A stretch of DNA of 64,000 bases from Paragorgia papillata (GCA_035771165.1 JAWNZC010000091.1:2429501-2493500), one strand, 5' to 3'; positions 11,761 through 22,785 are shown, numbered from the stretch's first letter. Translations and numbers: made by a program. Notes: generated by a model not told the origin, from the sequence alone.

Positions 11761-12913
11761 TCCATAATGAGAAAAACAAACAAAGTTTAAAATAACAGTT
11801 AATATGCATAAGTCAATTCCAGCAATGGCAACAACTCACATACTTAGTAGATCTTTACTCTTGCAGTACTCTATTGTTGCCATATCAGTTGATGAAGTTA
11901 TTGCATATAAATTTGCATTTCATGCTATAAAAAAAAAGCAAAAACAGGTTTAACTGTGAACAATACCACTCTAATAATACCACTGTACTAAGTTTTCAGA
12001 TTGTTCACTAATTAAGTTTGATCTTGAATATTTTTACAAAAAATTTAGAAGACACAGTCCTTTTAAACATGTGGCATACATTGTCCTGTTATTAAATGAT
12101 AAATATGAGACAAGAAATGTTAAATAAAATATCTCATGCTATTTTGAATATATTTTAAATTTGGCTAACCTATATACCAGTCTTTGTTTGTATAAGGGTA
12201 ATTTATTGGTATGGAAAACAGCACTGGCATTGCCAATGGGAGCTGAGGGGGAGGGCCATCACCCCCCGAATGGTCTCCAAGACCAATCTCGTGAAAGGTG
12301 TAAATCCTTGGAGAAACTTGTAAGGGAGGGGGTGGGTGGGGGTGGGGGGTTGTGGAGCTACAATTGCAACATAAAGCCCGTTATGAAAAAGGAAAGGGAA
12401 AATACTTTGTTGCTGCTGACGCCATAACTTTTGTAGAGTCCAATTTTGCCTTGTTTCAATACCAGTGTTTCGTCGCATTTTGGAAAAAACGAGCTTCACA
12501 AGCTTTCAAATTAATTAGTACTGTACATACTGCTGGAACAAACTTTCTGTTATATCTCCAGAGTCAGTCATGTCCAACGAGAATAGTGAGTGATTATTTT
12601 TCGCTTTTCATTTTCATCAAGACATTCTGGGCTGAATCTGTCTGTACAAAACCACACACTTGTTGCACATAATTTCCGCCACAAAAACATTCGCAGAAAG
12701 ACGTCAAAGTTTGAAATAAACATCCAAAGTTTTTTATTGTTAATTCAATCAGCAATAACTTAGAAGTGCTGTTTATTTTTTTGTTTTTCCATGTCAGACA
12801 CTCCAATCGATCTCTTCAGTCTCTTTTTTTTTTTTACTGACGAAGTCACGAAAAATTCGTGTCGCGACACGCTGTTACCGCGTGAAAATCCACGTAGTTC
12901 CCAACAGCTCTGA

Positions 12914-13463
12914 CAGGGGCGCAACTGGGGGGGGGGGGGGGCTTGCAACCCCTGCCCTTTTTGTGAAACCTCTAATACTGGGTTAGACATTAGATAAGCA
13001 AATAATTAATCGTCTTTTGTAGTAGGCAATACAATTCTCCGCAAATCTGGCGATCGAGACTCAGAGGCATTTAGTTCGGCTTCAATCTCGTACCCAGCTT
13101 GTAATATGCTACACCAAGTTTTTCCTAAAACCAACCGCTTTTCGATATTTGTGGGCTCAGCTTTCGAATCTCAAGGCGAAAATGAACCAATCATAGAGAT
13201 AGAGATAGATTTTGGCAACCTGTAGCCGTAGGGTATGTTGGTGTGATAATTTCTTCGTTTTTACAGTAAAATTTCAAGAATTAGATGAAAAAGTTCGCTC
13301 AAATTGCTGCAAATATAATGGTGTTTCCGAGGTTCTAGTATTGAGTGTTCTCGAAGAAGCATAACGAGGATATCTAGTGTCCCAAATTGTTTAGAATACT
13401 GAACGACTTTGCCCTTTTTTTGCGTTCAACCCCTGCCCTCGAAATTTTCTAGTTTCGCGCCTG
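12914..13463. mobile_element. hAT-like MITE with 5-bp TSD
   Basis: Ends CAGGGGCGCAACT and (complement) CAGGCGCGAAACT fit hAT-type CAG-starting terminal repeats. TCTGA at 12909-12913 is duplicated at 13464-13468. The interior has a long G run at 12928 and no transposase. Near both ends the word AACCCCTGCCCT occurs in direct orientation. Confidence 0.75.
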
Positions 13464-13883
13464 TCTGACACAACCTGTTCAACATGGCTGTTGCAGTGCT
13501 GATATCGTCAGTCCTGATTTATCTGATACCAACAGCTTCCATCAGTGCTGTTGCCCTATCATAGCTGTTACCGCCTGTTCTTACAGACGTCTACAGATCT
13601 GTTGTTAACATACCTGTATCATGCTTTTATATCAGACTGATACAGCACTGACGGACCAACAGTCTGTTGCAGTCTGATGCTGTCAGTTCTGAACAGTCTG
13701 TGGACGTCTACAGCCTGTAACAGCTATGATATCATACCTGTATCAGGCCTGTAGTTGCAACAGGCTGTAACAGACCTGTGGCGTTTTTATATGGGTAGGG
13801 GTGATAACCTAATGTTATATATATGGTTAGTGGTGGTAAACTAATGTTATATATATGCAATGGGTAGGGGTGGTAAACTAATG

Positions 13884-13929
<46 letters not shown>

Positions 13930-13933
<4 letters not shown>

Positions 13934-14430
13934 CAATCTACAGACAGGTGTTTCGCTGTACAACAGCTCATCAGTGTAGCTTGGAACAATCTGAATGAAT
14001 TTCACCAATTACTTATACACATGCGATCGTCGGTGACAACCGCATGTGGGACAGCATCGGTGAAGTACATTCAGATAGCGTGAAGTGCGCATGGGCCCAG
14101 AGTGCTCAAACTTCCACAAGGGTAGTGAGCGTTGCATTATCGCTAACAGGTACCCACGGCAACTTCACAGAGTGCTCAACAACACCGAAGTGAAGGAGCG
14201 TACATAGTTCAATCTACAGACACGGTGTTTCGCTGTACAACAGCTCATCAGTGTAGCTTGGAACAATCTGAATGAATTTCACCAATTACTTATACACATG
14301 CGATCGTCGGTGACAACCGCATGTGGGACAGCATCGGTGAAGTACATTCAGATAACGGGAAGTGCGCATGGGCCCAGAGTGCTCAAACTTCCACAAGGGT
14401 AGTGAGCGTTGCATTATCGCTAATATATAT
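13930..14430. repeat. Two direct copies of a 220-bp repeat
   Basis: Units at 13930-14153 and 14206-14422 are nearly identical, starting AGTTCAATCTACAGACA. They are separated by 52 bp and flanked by (TA)n tracts and minisatellite blocks. A third copy lies at 21068-21275. I see no coding capacity and do not recognise the family. Confidence 0.85.
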
Positions 14431-14522
14431 ATATATATATATATGGTTAGGGTGAGAACCTAATGTTATTTATATGGGTTGGGGTGGTAACCTAATGTTA
14501 TATATATATATATTTATACAAT

Positions 14523-14701
14523 TGTTATATTGTAAATCGTCACTTGGTTATTGTTATTCTTTATCACATGACATACCTTATATGGGACCACCTTAACCTG
14601 ATACTAATTTAGATTAACACCTTGATTCATAATTGTAAGATCCTAATACAAGCAAGTTCAATAAATACTTTCACCCAGTTATTCTGTGGCCTTGAGTAAC
14701 A
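14523..14701 (+). repeat. Gypsy-2 5' LTR
   Basis: 179 bp, TGTTATATTG to GAGTAACA. A polyadenylation signal AATAAA is at 14660-14665. The 13-nt ATAATTGTAAGAT at 14629-14641 is the exact complement of the segment just downstream of the LTR, suggesting that the transcript starts near 14629. Confidence 0.95.
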
Positions 14702-14703
14702 TT

Positions 14704-14716
14704 ATCTTACAATTAT
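14704..14716 (+). promoter_or_regulatory. Putative self-priming primer-binding site
   Basis: ATCTTACAATTAT lies two bases after the 5' LTR, where a tRNA-complementary site starting TGG is normally found. It is instead a perfect 13-nt complement of LTR positions 14629-14641. This matches the Tf1-type mechanism, in which the 5' end of the mRNA folds back to prime reverse transcription. AT-richness weakens the case somewhat. Confidence 0.6.
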
Positions 14717-14722
14717 CTTAAA

Positions 14723-15607
14723 ATGTCGACTGTTACATTCATGCCTCCAGTACCAATTGTTCCGCCAGCACCAAAAGAAAGTTTACGCGTTTGGAGACAG
14801 AGTTACGAAACCGCTACAACGGTGTTTACCGAAGAACAAGCGATTGCTTTACTGCCTGCGTATTGTAACCGAAATAATGCTGAACGAACGGCTGCGAAAG
14901 AAGTTGCAACGAAGTACAAGGAGGGGAAGTTGAGCGAAGCATTGGATGCTTTAGTTGAAATCGTTGATGGGCCAGCGCGGCCACATGAGGAGGCGGAACG
15001 CTTTTTCAACTACACAATGAAAAATGAATCAATATTTGAAGCTATGTACGCACTTCAAACACTCGCCAAGAAAGCACACATACAGTCGACCGAAATAATT
15101 GCCCAGAAATTCCTATCCGTTATTCCGCCAGAGATCCGTACAGCTATCCTAAAAGATGTCGACGGGAAGGCTTATATGGAATTAGGTCTGGAGAAACTCC
15201 TGGCCATTGCGCGCCGCGAAGAAAGTTTAAGAGCATCTCCCATCAATAACGCGCAACGCGATTCACAACGTGTCCAAGTCGTCGAGCACAACGAAGCCAC
15301 GCCATCGACAGAACAACTGGACGCGAGTCAACCTCCTCAATGGTTCACCACTGCCATGGACAGCGTCGTACATCGTTTAAGCGACCTCGAAGCTACACAA
15401 GGCAACTACCGCGAACGACAAGGCTTGCGCAACCGACAGAATGGTCGATCTAAGCGCGGCAAGACCCCCACAACCGAGGTGGTGAAATGTAGGAGTTGTC
15501 GCAATCCAGGACATTTTGTCAAACAATGCCCCCAAAGATTTTGTCAAGCATGTGGACAACGAGGACATGATTCTTGGATGGACGTGTGTCCCAACCACAG
15601 TTTATGA
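14723..15607 (+). CDS. Gypsy-2 Gag
   Basis: Intact 294-residue Gag starting at the first ATG after the primer-binding site. The N-terminal two-thirds is a capsid-like helical region. A basic stretch (about residues 230-250) precedes two C-terminal zinc knuckles: CRSCRNPGHFVKQC (CX2CX4HX4C) and CQACGQRGHDSWMDVC (CX2CX4HX5C, slightly non-canonical). It would form the cytoplasmic particle and bind element RNA. The stop is TGA at 15605-15607, followed immediately by CTAG. The same frame then stays open through the protease to 16324. Confidence 0.9.
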   Translation: MSTVTFMPPVPIVPPAPKESLRVWRQSYETATTVFTEEQAIALLPAYCNRNNAERTAAKEVATKYKEGKLSEALDALVEIVDGPARPHEEAERFFNYTMKNESIFEAMYALQTLAKKAHIQSTEIIAQKFLSVIPPEIRTAILKDVDGKAYMELGLEKLLAIARREESLRASPINNAQRDSQRVQVVEHNEATPSTEQLDASQPPQWFTTAMDSVVHRLSDLEATQGNYRERQGLRNRQNGRSKRGKTPTTEVVKCRSCRNPGHFVKQCPQRFCQACGQRGHDSWMDVCPNHSL

Positions 15608-16324
15608 CTAGACAGCCCACACCACGAACAGAGCCTTGGACATTCCTATCGTGACACTAAAGAAGAACAGACCAGACACGTGAGTACGGAGATAATTAAT
15701 GATATTTCTAAAGAAGATTATACTCATCGCACTTCGTCCTCATCAGTCATTGTGCGCGCGCGCCTAGGAACTGCCTACTGTAACGTATTGTTAGATACAG
15801 GCGCAGGTCCCTCGATTATTGACCAGGACACTATGAAAAAACTAAATCTTGAACAATTTTATTCTTCAAACACTTCAATCGGCCCTGTGTTTGATGCTTC
15901 CGGTAATCGGATTAACGTAATCGGGTCATTAACACTGGCAGTGGTAATCGGACCTGTCTCGTGCACAGCGCATCAGATCCAAGTTGTCAACACTTCCCAC
16001 CGGAATTTGATTCTGGGTCGCGATTTTACGAGCCATTTCGATTCTACCACGTTTCACTGGGGGCGCAACGAAGTAGCTATCAACGGGTATATTATCAAAG
16101 GCATCACAGTCGATAGTCGAGCGCGAGTCACGCTAGCAACGAACGTTGAAGTTCCGCCGCGAACAGAACTGTTGGTTCAAGCACGTTGCCCCAAGCGATT
16201 GGCGCTCCTCAACGTAGATTTTGACCCTTGTAAACATGTCCCAGGTGTTTCCCATCTGTACCCCGCCCACGCCTGTGTATCACCGGATCTGAATGGAATC
16301 TTTCAAGTCAAACTGCTTAATTAA
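15608..16324 (+). CDS. Gypsy-2 protease region, in frame with gag after a UGA
   Basis: Retropepsin-like domain with active-site motif LLDTGAGPSII at about 15789-15821 and the second conserved stretch LILGRDF at about 16009-16029. There is no good ATG; the frame is continuous with gag except for the single TGA, so it is read here as a Gag-Pro extension. The C-terminal part is the usual protease-RT linker. It ends at an in-frame TAA at 16322-16324, created by an apparent 4-nt TAAT duplication that shifts the frame away from RT. Confidence 0.8.
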   Translation, partial: LDSPHHEQSLGHSYRDTKEEQTRHVSTEIINDISKEDYTHRTSSSSVIVRARLGTAYCNVLLDTGAGPSIIDQDTMKKLNLEQFYSSNTSIGPVFDASGNRINVIGSLTLAVVIGPVSCTAHQIQVVNTSHRNLILGRDFTSHFDSTTFHWGRNEVAINGYIIKGITVDSRARVTLATNVEVPPRTELLVQARCPKRLALLNVDFDPCKHVPGVSHLYPAHACVSPDLNGIFQVKLLN

Positions 16325-19300
16325 TGTCACCGATTCGACAGTTAAGCTTAAGCATGGAAAATTTATTGGCCACATCAAACAAGTTTCGGAGGTGTTGAGG
16401 TGTCATACCCCAGAAATCCCTAATCCACGAACGGTACAAACAACCCCACTGGAAAAAAATTCAGTGATGATGGGTGACACGCTCACACAGGCGCAACGCG
16501 ATTGTGTTTGGACAACACTGTCGGACTTCCCTGACGTGCTCGCTGCGAATCCAAAAAAACCGGGCCGCACCCACCTAGTTAAACACCCGATCAACACCGG
16601 TACCGCCTCCCCGATCAATCAAAGATACCGCCGCATCCCCCACGGTTGGGAGGAAGAAATTAATGACCACGTCGCAGAGATGGCCAGCAATGACGTCATA
16701 CGTCCTTCCCAGTCCCCTTGGTCGAGCCCTATCATATTGGTAAAGAAGAAAGATGGTTCAACACGCTTTGTCCTTGACTATCGCCTCTTGAATGACGTGA
16801 CCAAGAAAGACGCCTACCCACTTCCAAACATCCAAGACGTCTTAGATCGTATGGCTGGTGCAAAGTATTGGACAACCCTGGATTGTGCTTCCGGTTACTG
16901 GGCCGTACCCGTAAAAGAAGAAGACAAAGAGAAAACGGCGTTCAGCATTCCTCGAGGAAAGTTTAATTCAATGTCATGCCGTTTGGACTATGTAATTCAC
17001 CAGCAACTTTTCAAAGGCTTATCGACGTGATACTTTCGGGTTTATCAATGGAGCAGATCTTGGCCTATATCGACGACATTGTTCTGTTTAGCTCCACCTT
17101 TGACGAGCACATCATCCAGTTGCGCAAAGTCCTGCACCGCCTCACTGCTGCCGGACTAACCCTCAAGCTCAGTAAGTGCCACTTTGCTATGGACGAAGTT
17201 GACTTTTTGGGTTACCGTTTGTCTGCAGAAGGAATTCGACCTCAAGCCGAACATCTTGAAGCAATAAGAGATTTTCCGGAGCCTACCACACAACGCGAAG
17301 TTAAACGCTTTCTTGGAATGGCTGGATTCTACCGCCAATTTGTTCCCAATATTATCCGCCATAGCCAGACCCTTGACTGCCCTGACTGGCAGTCACGTAT
17401 CGTTCCAGTGGTCGTCGAATTGTCAAAGTGCATTTGATCTCCTCAAGCAATACCTGCAATCTCAGCCAGTCCTCGCGTTTCCACGCTGGAACCATCCTTT
17501 TATCATCGAGTGCGATGCGAGCCACTCTGCAGTGGGAGGTGTCCTCTCTCAAGCTACCGACTATGGGGTCACTCACGTAGTCGCATACTTCTCGAAAGCC
17601 CTGTCGCCTAGTCAGAGGAAGTGGTCAACAACCGAAAAAGAATGTTTTGCGTTGATTCAAGCAACAAGAAAGTGGGAAGTTTACCTGCGAGCCAACCCAT
17701 TCACATTCTATACCGACCACAACCCTTTAGTTTGGCTCCGCAAACAGAAGGACCCCCGGGGAAAATTTGCACGCTGGACGGTGGAGCTAGAGCAGTTCGA
17801 ATATTCCATAATGTACAAGCCTGGAACACGAAACGCCAACGCCGACTGCCTGAGTAGAAACCCGAAACATCAGGAAATGAGTGACTGCGCGGAATTAGAA
17901 AATGACAATGACCCATTTGAAGAACATGTGCTGGTCACCACCGACAACAACTTTCACACGACTCTGGCAGAAGAGCAAAAGAAAGACCCAGTGCTCGGGC
18001 CTTGCTGGCGTTTGATTAATGACAGCAAACCTGTTACACAAGGACGGTATAAACGAGTGAGCAGACAACTACGAGTCGACGACGGAGCACTGACGAAGGC
18101 TGGAAGGCCTCTTGTTCCAGCATGTCTACGAAAATTTGTCGTATCACAGCTTCATTCTGTGAGCCATGTCGGCGTAGATAAGACCTATTCCTTGGTAAAG
18201 AATCGTTTTTACTGGTACGGTATGTACAACTATGTGAAAAGCTTCACATCCAAATGTGAGACATGTCAACAAGTCAAGCCACCCGCTAAAGCACCAAGAG
18301 CACCTCTCCTAACCATTGCCCCAGATGAACACCTACCCATGCGTGCTGTTGCTATCGATATCGCCACCTTACCCAAGACCGATGATGGTTACCGCTACTT
18401 TCTTCTTATTGGTGATATGTTTTCGAAGTACGTAGAAGCTGTGCCCATGAAAGACCAGACAGCTGATACGGTGGTGAAGGCATTTTGGAAAGGGTGGATC
18501 ACAAGGCACGGTTGTCCAACGACTCTGTTGTCAGACCAAGGCAAGAACGTGGATGGTGCACTCATGAAAGTTCTGTGCGACAAGTTTGGAATTGTAAAGA
18601 AACGCTCATCAAGTTATCATCCAGCCGGTAACGGGTTTGCTAAACGCTCCATTCGGTCAATCAAGCAGGTTCTGACAGCCCTTCTTACTGACCGCGGCCT
18701 ACCACAGAAATCTTGGAGCGAATTACTACCTGAGGTCTTGCTTGGTCTTCATGTCGCTGAAAATGAATCCACCAAATGCTCCCCGTTTAGCGTTGTCCAT
18801 GGTAGGGATCCACTTTTACCTCACGACGTGATATGGAACAACCACAGCGAGAACGATGAGCCAGTCAGAGCCAAAATATATGGAGAAGAAGTACGCCAGA
18901 GATTGACCGATGTCTTCCAAAAGGTGGCGAACCAGTTGTCCATTACCAGAAAACAAATGAAGATTCAACACGACAAGCATCTGCACGTTTCCGAACTCAT
19001 ACCTGGTCAGAAAGTATGGATAAAATGGAAGTGGACAAAGAGGGGACAGTCGAAATCACTGTCTACTCGCTGGCTTGGACCTTGGATAATTAACAAAAGG
19101 AGGGCGAACGGGGTAAACTTCGAGATAAAAAATCCAACCACCGGAGAGCTACAAATAGTCCATCACGATCGAATTCGGGGAAGTAAGCCGCCTGATGATG
19201 ACAGCACAGCTATACTACCGCAAGACGATTGTGGGTTTGAATCACCGACACTGAAACGAAGACGACGAAATAACGACAGCCACCCTAGCTTGCCATCACG

Positions 19301-19619
19301 AGTCGACAATGGAACACTGACAAGCTGGCCAGTGGTCACCATTCCCGTAAGAAACACTGAAGATGAACCAGACGACATTCCAGACCTTCGTGAGAATGAA
19401 GATATAGAACCGGAACAAGGCGAGCAACAACCTCCATTGCGTTACGATGACATGGAACAAGCGGATGAACCAGCCTTACAAGAGGAAAGAGAAAATGATG
19501 CACTCCCTGAAAATATTCAGCCACCAGAACTTGAAAGACGTTATCCCGCTCGCAGACGCATCCAAAGGCAACTACCTGACTTTGTTAACTGGGATGATGT
19601 CCCGCAGTATACCGTTTAA
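16293..19619 (+). pseudogene. Gypsy-2 RT, RNase H and integrase (frameshifted)
   Basis: RT starts in the frame open at 16293. Palm motif A is TLDCASGYW near 16879. An apparent 1-nt deletion near 16962 moves the reading to the next frame, with MPFGLCNSPATFQRL at 16976 and YIDD near 17065. A second shift near 17355 enters a 768-residue frame ending at 19619. RNase H keeps ECDASHSAVGG, TTEKE and YTDHNPL. Integrase has the HHCC zinc domain (about 18150-18270, ending CETCQQVK) and core residues AIDIA and SDQGKN. The third acidic residue, normally Glu in GxAER, is Lys (GFAKR near 18640). A GPW-type C-terminal domain and a long acidic tail follow. RT and RNase H catalytic residues are intact. Confidence 0.9.
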
Positions 19620-19670
19620 AACATATAATTCTAATCTAATAACGTCCAACTTTTATTGGCATTATAGGAA

Positions 19671-19849
19671 TGTTATATTGTAAATAGTCACTTGGTTATT
19701 GTTATTCTTTATCACATGATATACCTTATATGGGACCACCTTAATCTGATACTAATTTAGATTAACACCTTGATTCATAATTGTAAGATCCTAATACAAG
19801 CAAGTTCAATAAATACTTTCACCCAGTTATTCTGTGGCCTTGAGTAACA
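19671..19849 (+). repeat. Gypsy-2 3' LTR
   Basis: Same 179-bp length as the 5' LTR with three substitutions (two C/T, one C/A, all in the first half). CAAT follows at 19850-19853 as target duplication. Confidence 0.95.
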
Positions 19850-19867
19850 CAATAACCAAAATGTTTT

Positions 19868-20400
19868 GCACGTTTTCATTGGTCGAGAGCCATGATCTAT
19901 TACAGGACAGATCCATGGGTTTCATCACACTCGTTCCTATTCCTGTGAACCAATGAAAATTGTCACTGCAATGTCACGAACCAATGTTATTCCTCGTTTT
20001 GTATAGATCATGGATCACGTCAGATGGCGTGTTTCACCTTTTCCAATGCCCTGAAAATTCGACGGGAAAATTCAATGAACCATATCAAACGTTTTTTCTT
20101 ATTTTTTTTATTGTATAAAACAAATAGATTCCATTTTTCCGTTGTCTGTTCAGTTATAGATGCACAGAGGACGTCACAACGTGGTAAGAACATCAGTGAC
20201 CCACTCGACTGCGTCTCGTGGGCCACTTTTTTGTTCTTACCACGTTGTGACGTCATCTGTGTATCTATAACTGAACAGACAACGGAAAAATGGAATCTAT
20301 TTGTTAAATATATTAGGTTACCACCCCTACCCATTTATGTAACATTAGATTACCACGCCTACCCATATATATAACAGGTTGTCAGCGCTACCCATATTTA
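19868..20400. mobile_element. Palindromic MITE family, copy 1
   Basis: Outer sequence (TTTTCATTGGT, CATGATCTATTA, GAGGACAG-like) leads to a near-perfect palindrome at 20119-20305. Its 75-bp arms contain GTTCTTACCACGTTGTGACG, around a 43-nt loop. The right side ends in GGTTACCACCCCTACCC minisatellite units. Confidence 0.8.
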
Positions 20401-20409
20401 TACAATACC

Positions 20410-20875
20410 CTTGCTGCTATGCGTGTTTTCATTGGTTGTTGGCCATGATCTATTAGAGGACAGACGCATGGTCACGTCAGATCACGTCAGCTGACTTGCT
20501 TTTTTCTTTCTTCATGCCCCAAAACCCGACAGGGTTTCTTTAAAAACCTTTTAAGTTTTTGCATTGTATAAAACAAATAGATTCCATTTTTTTTGTTGTC
20601 TGTTCAGTTATAGATGCACAGAAGACGTCACAACGTGGTAAGAACATCAGTGACCCACTCGACTGCGTCTCGTGGGCCACTTTTTTGTTCTTACCACGTT
20701 GTGACGTCATCTGTGCATCTATAACTGAACAAACAACGGCAAAATGGAATCTATTTGTTAAATATAACATTAGGTTACCATCCCTACCCATATTATGTAA
20801 CATTAGGTTACCATCGCTACCCATATATGTAACATTAGGTTACCACCCGTACCCATATATATATATATATATATT
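20410..20875. mobile_element. Palindromic MITE family, copy 2
   Basis: Second copy of the element at 19868: TTTTCATTGGTTGTTGGCCA lead, palindrome 20571-20759 with the same loop, then minisatellite units and (TA)n. A third, reverse-oriented relative is at 63.55-63.73 kb. Confidence 0.8.
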
Positions 20876-21067
20876 ATTCATTTAGACCATTTTATCTGAA
20901 GAGAACCACACAATATTTGTGGCACGAAACTAAATAGTAATAAAATGTCTAATCAAACCTGTTGAGTCTTTGAACTTTAACTATAATATGCTCTGGATTC
21001 CCATCGAGCACTCTGCCAAAAGTTTTTACAAAATCTTCTACAGTATATATATATATATTATATATAT

Positions 21068-21275
21068 AGTTCAATCTACAGACACGGTGTTTCGCTGTAC
21101 AACAGCTCATCAGTGTAGCTTGGAACAATCTGAATGAATTTCACCAATTACTTATGCACATGCGATCGTCGGTGACAACAGCATGTGGGAAAGCATCGGT
21201 GAAATACATTCAGATAGCGTGAAGTGCGCATGGGCCAAGAGTGCTCAAACTTCCACAAGGGTAGTGAGCGTTGCA
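21068..21275. repeat. Third copy of the 220-bp repeat
   Basis: Close match to the units at 13930 and 14206, again directly after a (TA)n tract. A 20-bp duplication (GGTGGCGTGTGCTGTTAGC) follows at 21278-21320. Confidence 0.85.
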
Positions 21276-21329
21276 GGTGGCGTGTGCTGTTAGCACAGGT
21301 GGCGTGTGCTGTTAGCGCGCTGCCTCTCA

Positions 21330-21700
21330 CCAATAGTTAAGCCCGGTCGGACGGGGTTAGTACTTGGATGGGTGACCGTCTGGGAATAACCTCGTTCTCG
21401 AGCTTGGACCATGTGAGTAGAGTTTAGTTGATCTCTCCTGTGCTTCGAGGGTTTTTCGCCGGGTTCTCCGGTTTTCCTCCCTCCGTAAAATCAACACCTA
21501 GGTCTTAGTTGAGATCCGTGGTCTGAACTGTGTTGTTGGCGGCAGCATAATGCGCCTTTGATATGCCTCAACACGGCCACGGTGAAAATTTCTAAATTGC
21601 CTGATAAGCCACCCATAACATTGTAATGCGCATTTGATCATATCCACATGTTAATTTGCGCAATAGAAATATTAAATCATTATCATTAAATCATTATATA
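21330..21700 (+). repeat. 5S rRNA-derived SINE (SINE3-like)
   Basis: Positions 21341-21395 match the 3' half of 5S rRNA, including TTAGTACTTGGATGGGTGAC and CTGGGAATA. The 5' half of 5S is absent, so this is not an rRNA gene. A body with GGGTTCTCCGGTTTTCCTCC follows, and the unit ends in an AT-rich tail with (TA)n near 21690. Confidence 0.7.
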
Positions 21701-21774
21701 TATATATATAGGTAGGAATGGTAACCTAATGTTATATATATGGGTAAGGGTAGTAACCTAATGTTACATAGGAG

Positions 21775-22001
21775 CAGTGGCGTATCGTGACCATTCTGAG
21801 TGGGGGGGGGGGGGGGTGTACCTCTATTGCGCTTCCTCAATTACCGACCAACTCATTTTTATGTCCAATTTACCGACCAATTTCCGATCAATTTACCGAC
21901 AAATCACGTTTTTCTCTGCAAATTCTCTGTTTTGCCGACAAGTTTTCCAAAACGTGGGGGGTGTCACACCCCCCTACAACCCCCCGCACGCTACGCCCCT
22001 G
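21775..22001. mobile_element. 227-bp hAT-type MITE with 8-bp TSD
   Basis: Ends CAGTGGCGTA and (complement) CAGGGGCGTA. CATAGGAG is duplicated exactly at 21767-21774 and 22002-22009, the 8-bp length typical of hAT. The interior has a G run and short CCGACCAA-type repeats and no gene. It interrupts a GGGTAGGGG minisatellite block. Confidence 0.9.
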
Positions 22002-22433
22002 CATAGGAGACATGTCCGTATCTAGTACGTACCGGTAACTGTAAATAATTAATTTTCCTGTTTTACCTGGTTTGTTTAGCCTTAAAATTCGTAGTACAAT
22101 TTTTAAAGATAGACTTTGAAACTGAATCACAAACATGATATAAATATGCAGATGTAGCTACCATGTTGAAGTTGGTTGAATGGGAAAATTTGTATGCAAG
22201 TTGGAACATTACTTTAGCTAACTAAGATACATGCACATACTGTCATGACCATTAGTCCAATCCATTACATGGAATGAACATAAACATGATCTGACAGATA
22301 TCAAAACACATGAAATTAATCGAATAGGGGTACCGTAGTACACCATAGTATGTATTATATTATGGAGAGACAAATAATTGATCTGCAAGACACTGAAAAA
22401 ATTTTTCAGAAAATTTTAAGATTATTAACATTA

Positions 22434-22577
22434 TCGCCAATATTTACACACCACCAATATTTACGCACCACCAATATTTACACACCACCAATATTTACGC
22501 ACCACCCATATTTACACACCACCAATGTTTACACACCACCAATATTTACACAACACCAATATTTACACACCAATATT
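22434..22577. repeat. 17-18-bp minisatellite
   Basis: About eight units of CACCACCAATATTTACR. The open frame across it is an artefact. Confidence 0.9.
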
Positions 22578-22785
22578 AACACCACATATGTTTATTCATC
22601 CTATAAAAATCCTTGCCGTTTAAGGCATGCTAATATAGATGTGTCAAAGTCTAGAGACACAGCCTCAGTGATCCCAATTCTTTATCCTGTGGACATACAA
22701 GATTTAATGCAGTAATAAATGTTTCTCTATTTTCAACAATAAATTCATACTGCAACCTTAGATGAGTTTTATCGAGCCAGTGTCC

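Larger units (their letters stand above)
10237..13788. mobile_element. Possible non-autonomous element with ACAG-rich ends
   Basis: Inverted ends AAAAACGC-ACGATCTGTTACA (10237) and, on the complement, AAAAACGCCACAGGTCTGTTAC (from 13788) bound 3.55 kb. Both subterminal zones (10245-10395 and 13480-13780) are packed with degenerate CTGTTACAG/CTGATACAG-type motifs. The element sits inside the GGGTAGGGG minisatellite. No transposase is visible and no TSD was found. Inside it are a 209-bp MITE, a tandem repeat and a hAT-like MITE. Confidence 0.45.
14523..19849 (+). mobile_element. Gypsy-2: full-length Ty3/Gypsy LTR retrotransposon
   Basis: Two 179-bp LTRs flank gag and pol in the order gag, protease, RT, RNase H, integrase, which defines Ty3/Gypsy. 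The LTRs start TGTT and end AACA, and the 4-bp CAAT is duplicated at 14519-14522 and 19850-19853. The LTRs differ at 3 of 179 positions by my reading, so the insertion is young. Despite that, pol carries three frame disruptions and a changed integrase catalytic residue, so this copy would need trans-supplied proteins. Confidence 0.95.

Noticed and set aside
21341..21395. 5S rRNA gene
   Set aside because: Only the 3' half is present and it is fused to a SINE body.
22434..22577. CRISPR-like array
   Set aside because: Units are directly adjacent without unique spacers and the sequence is eukaryotic; it is a minisatellite.
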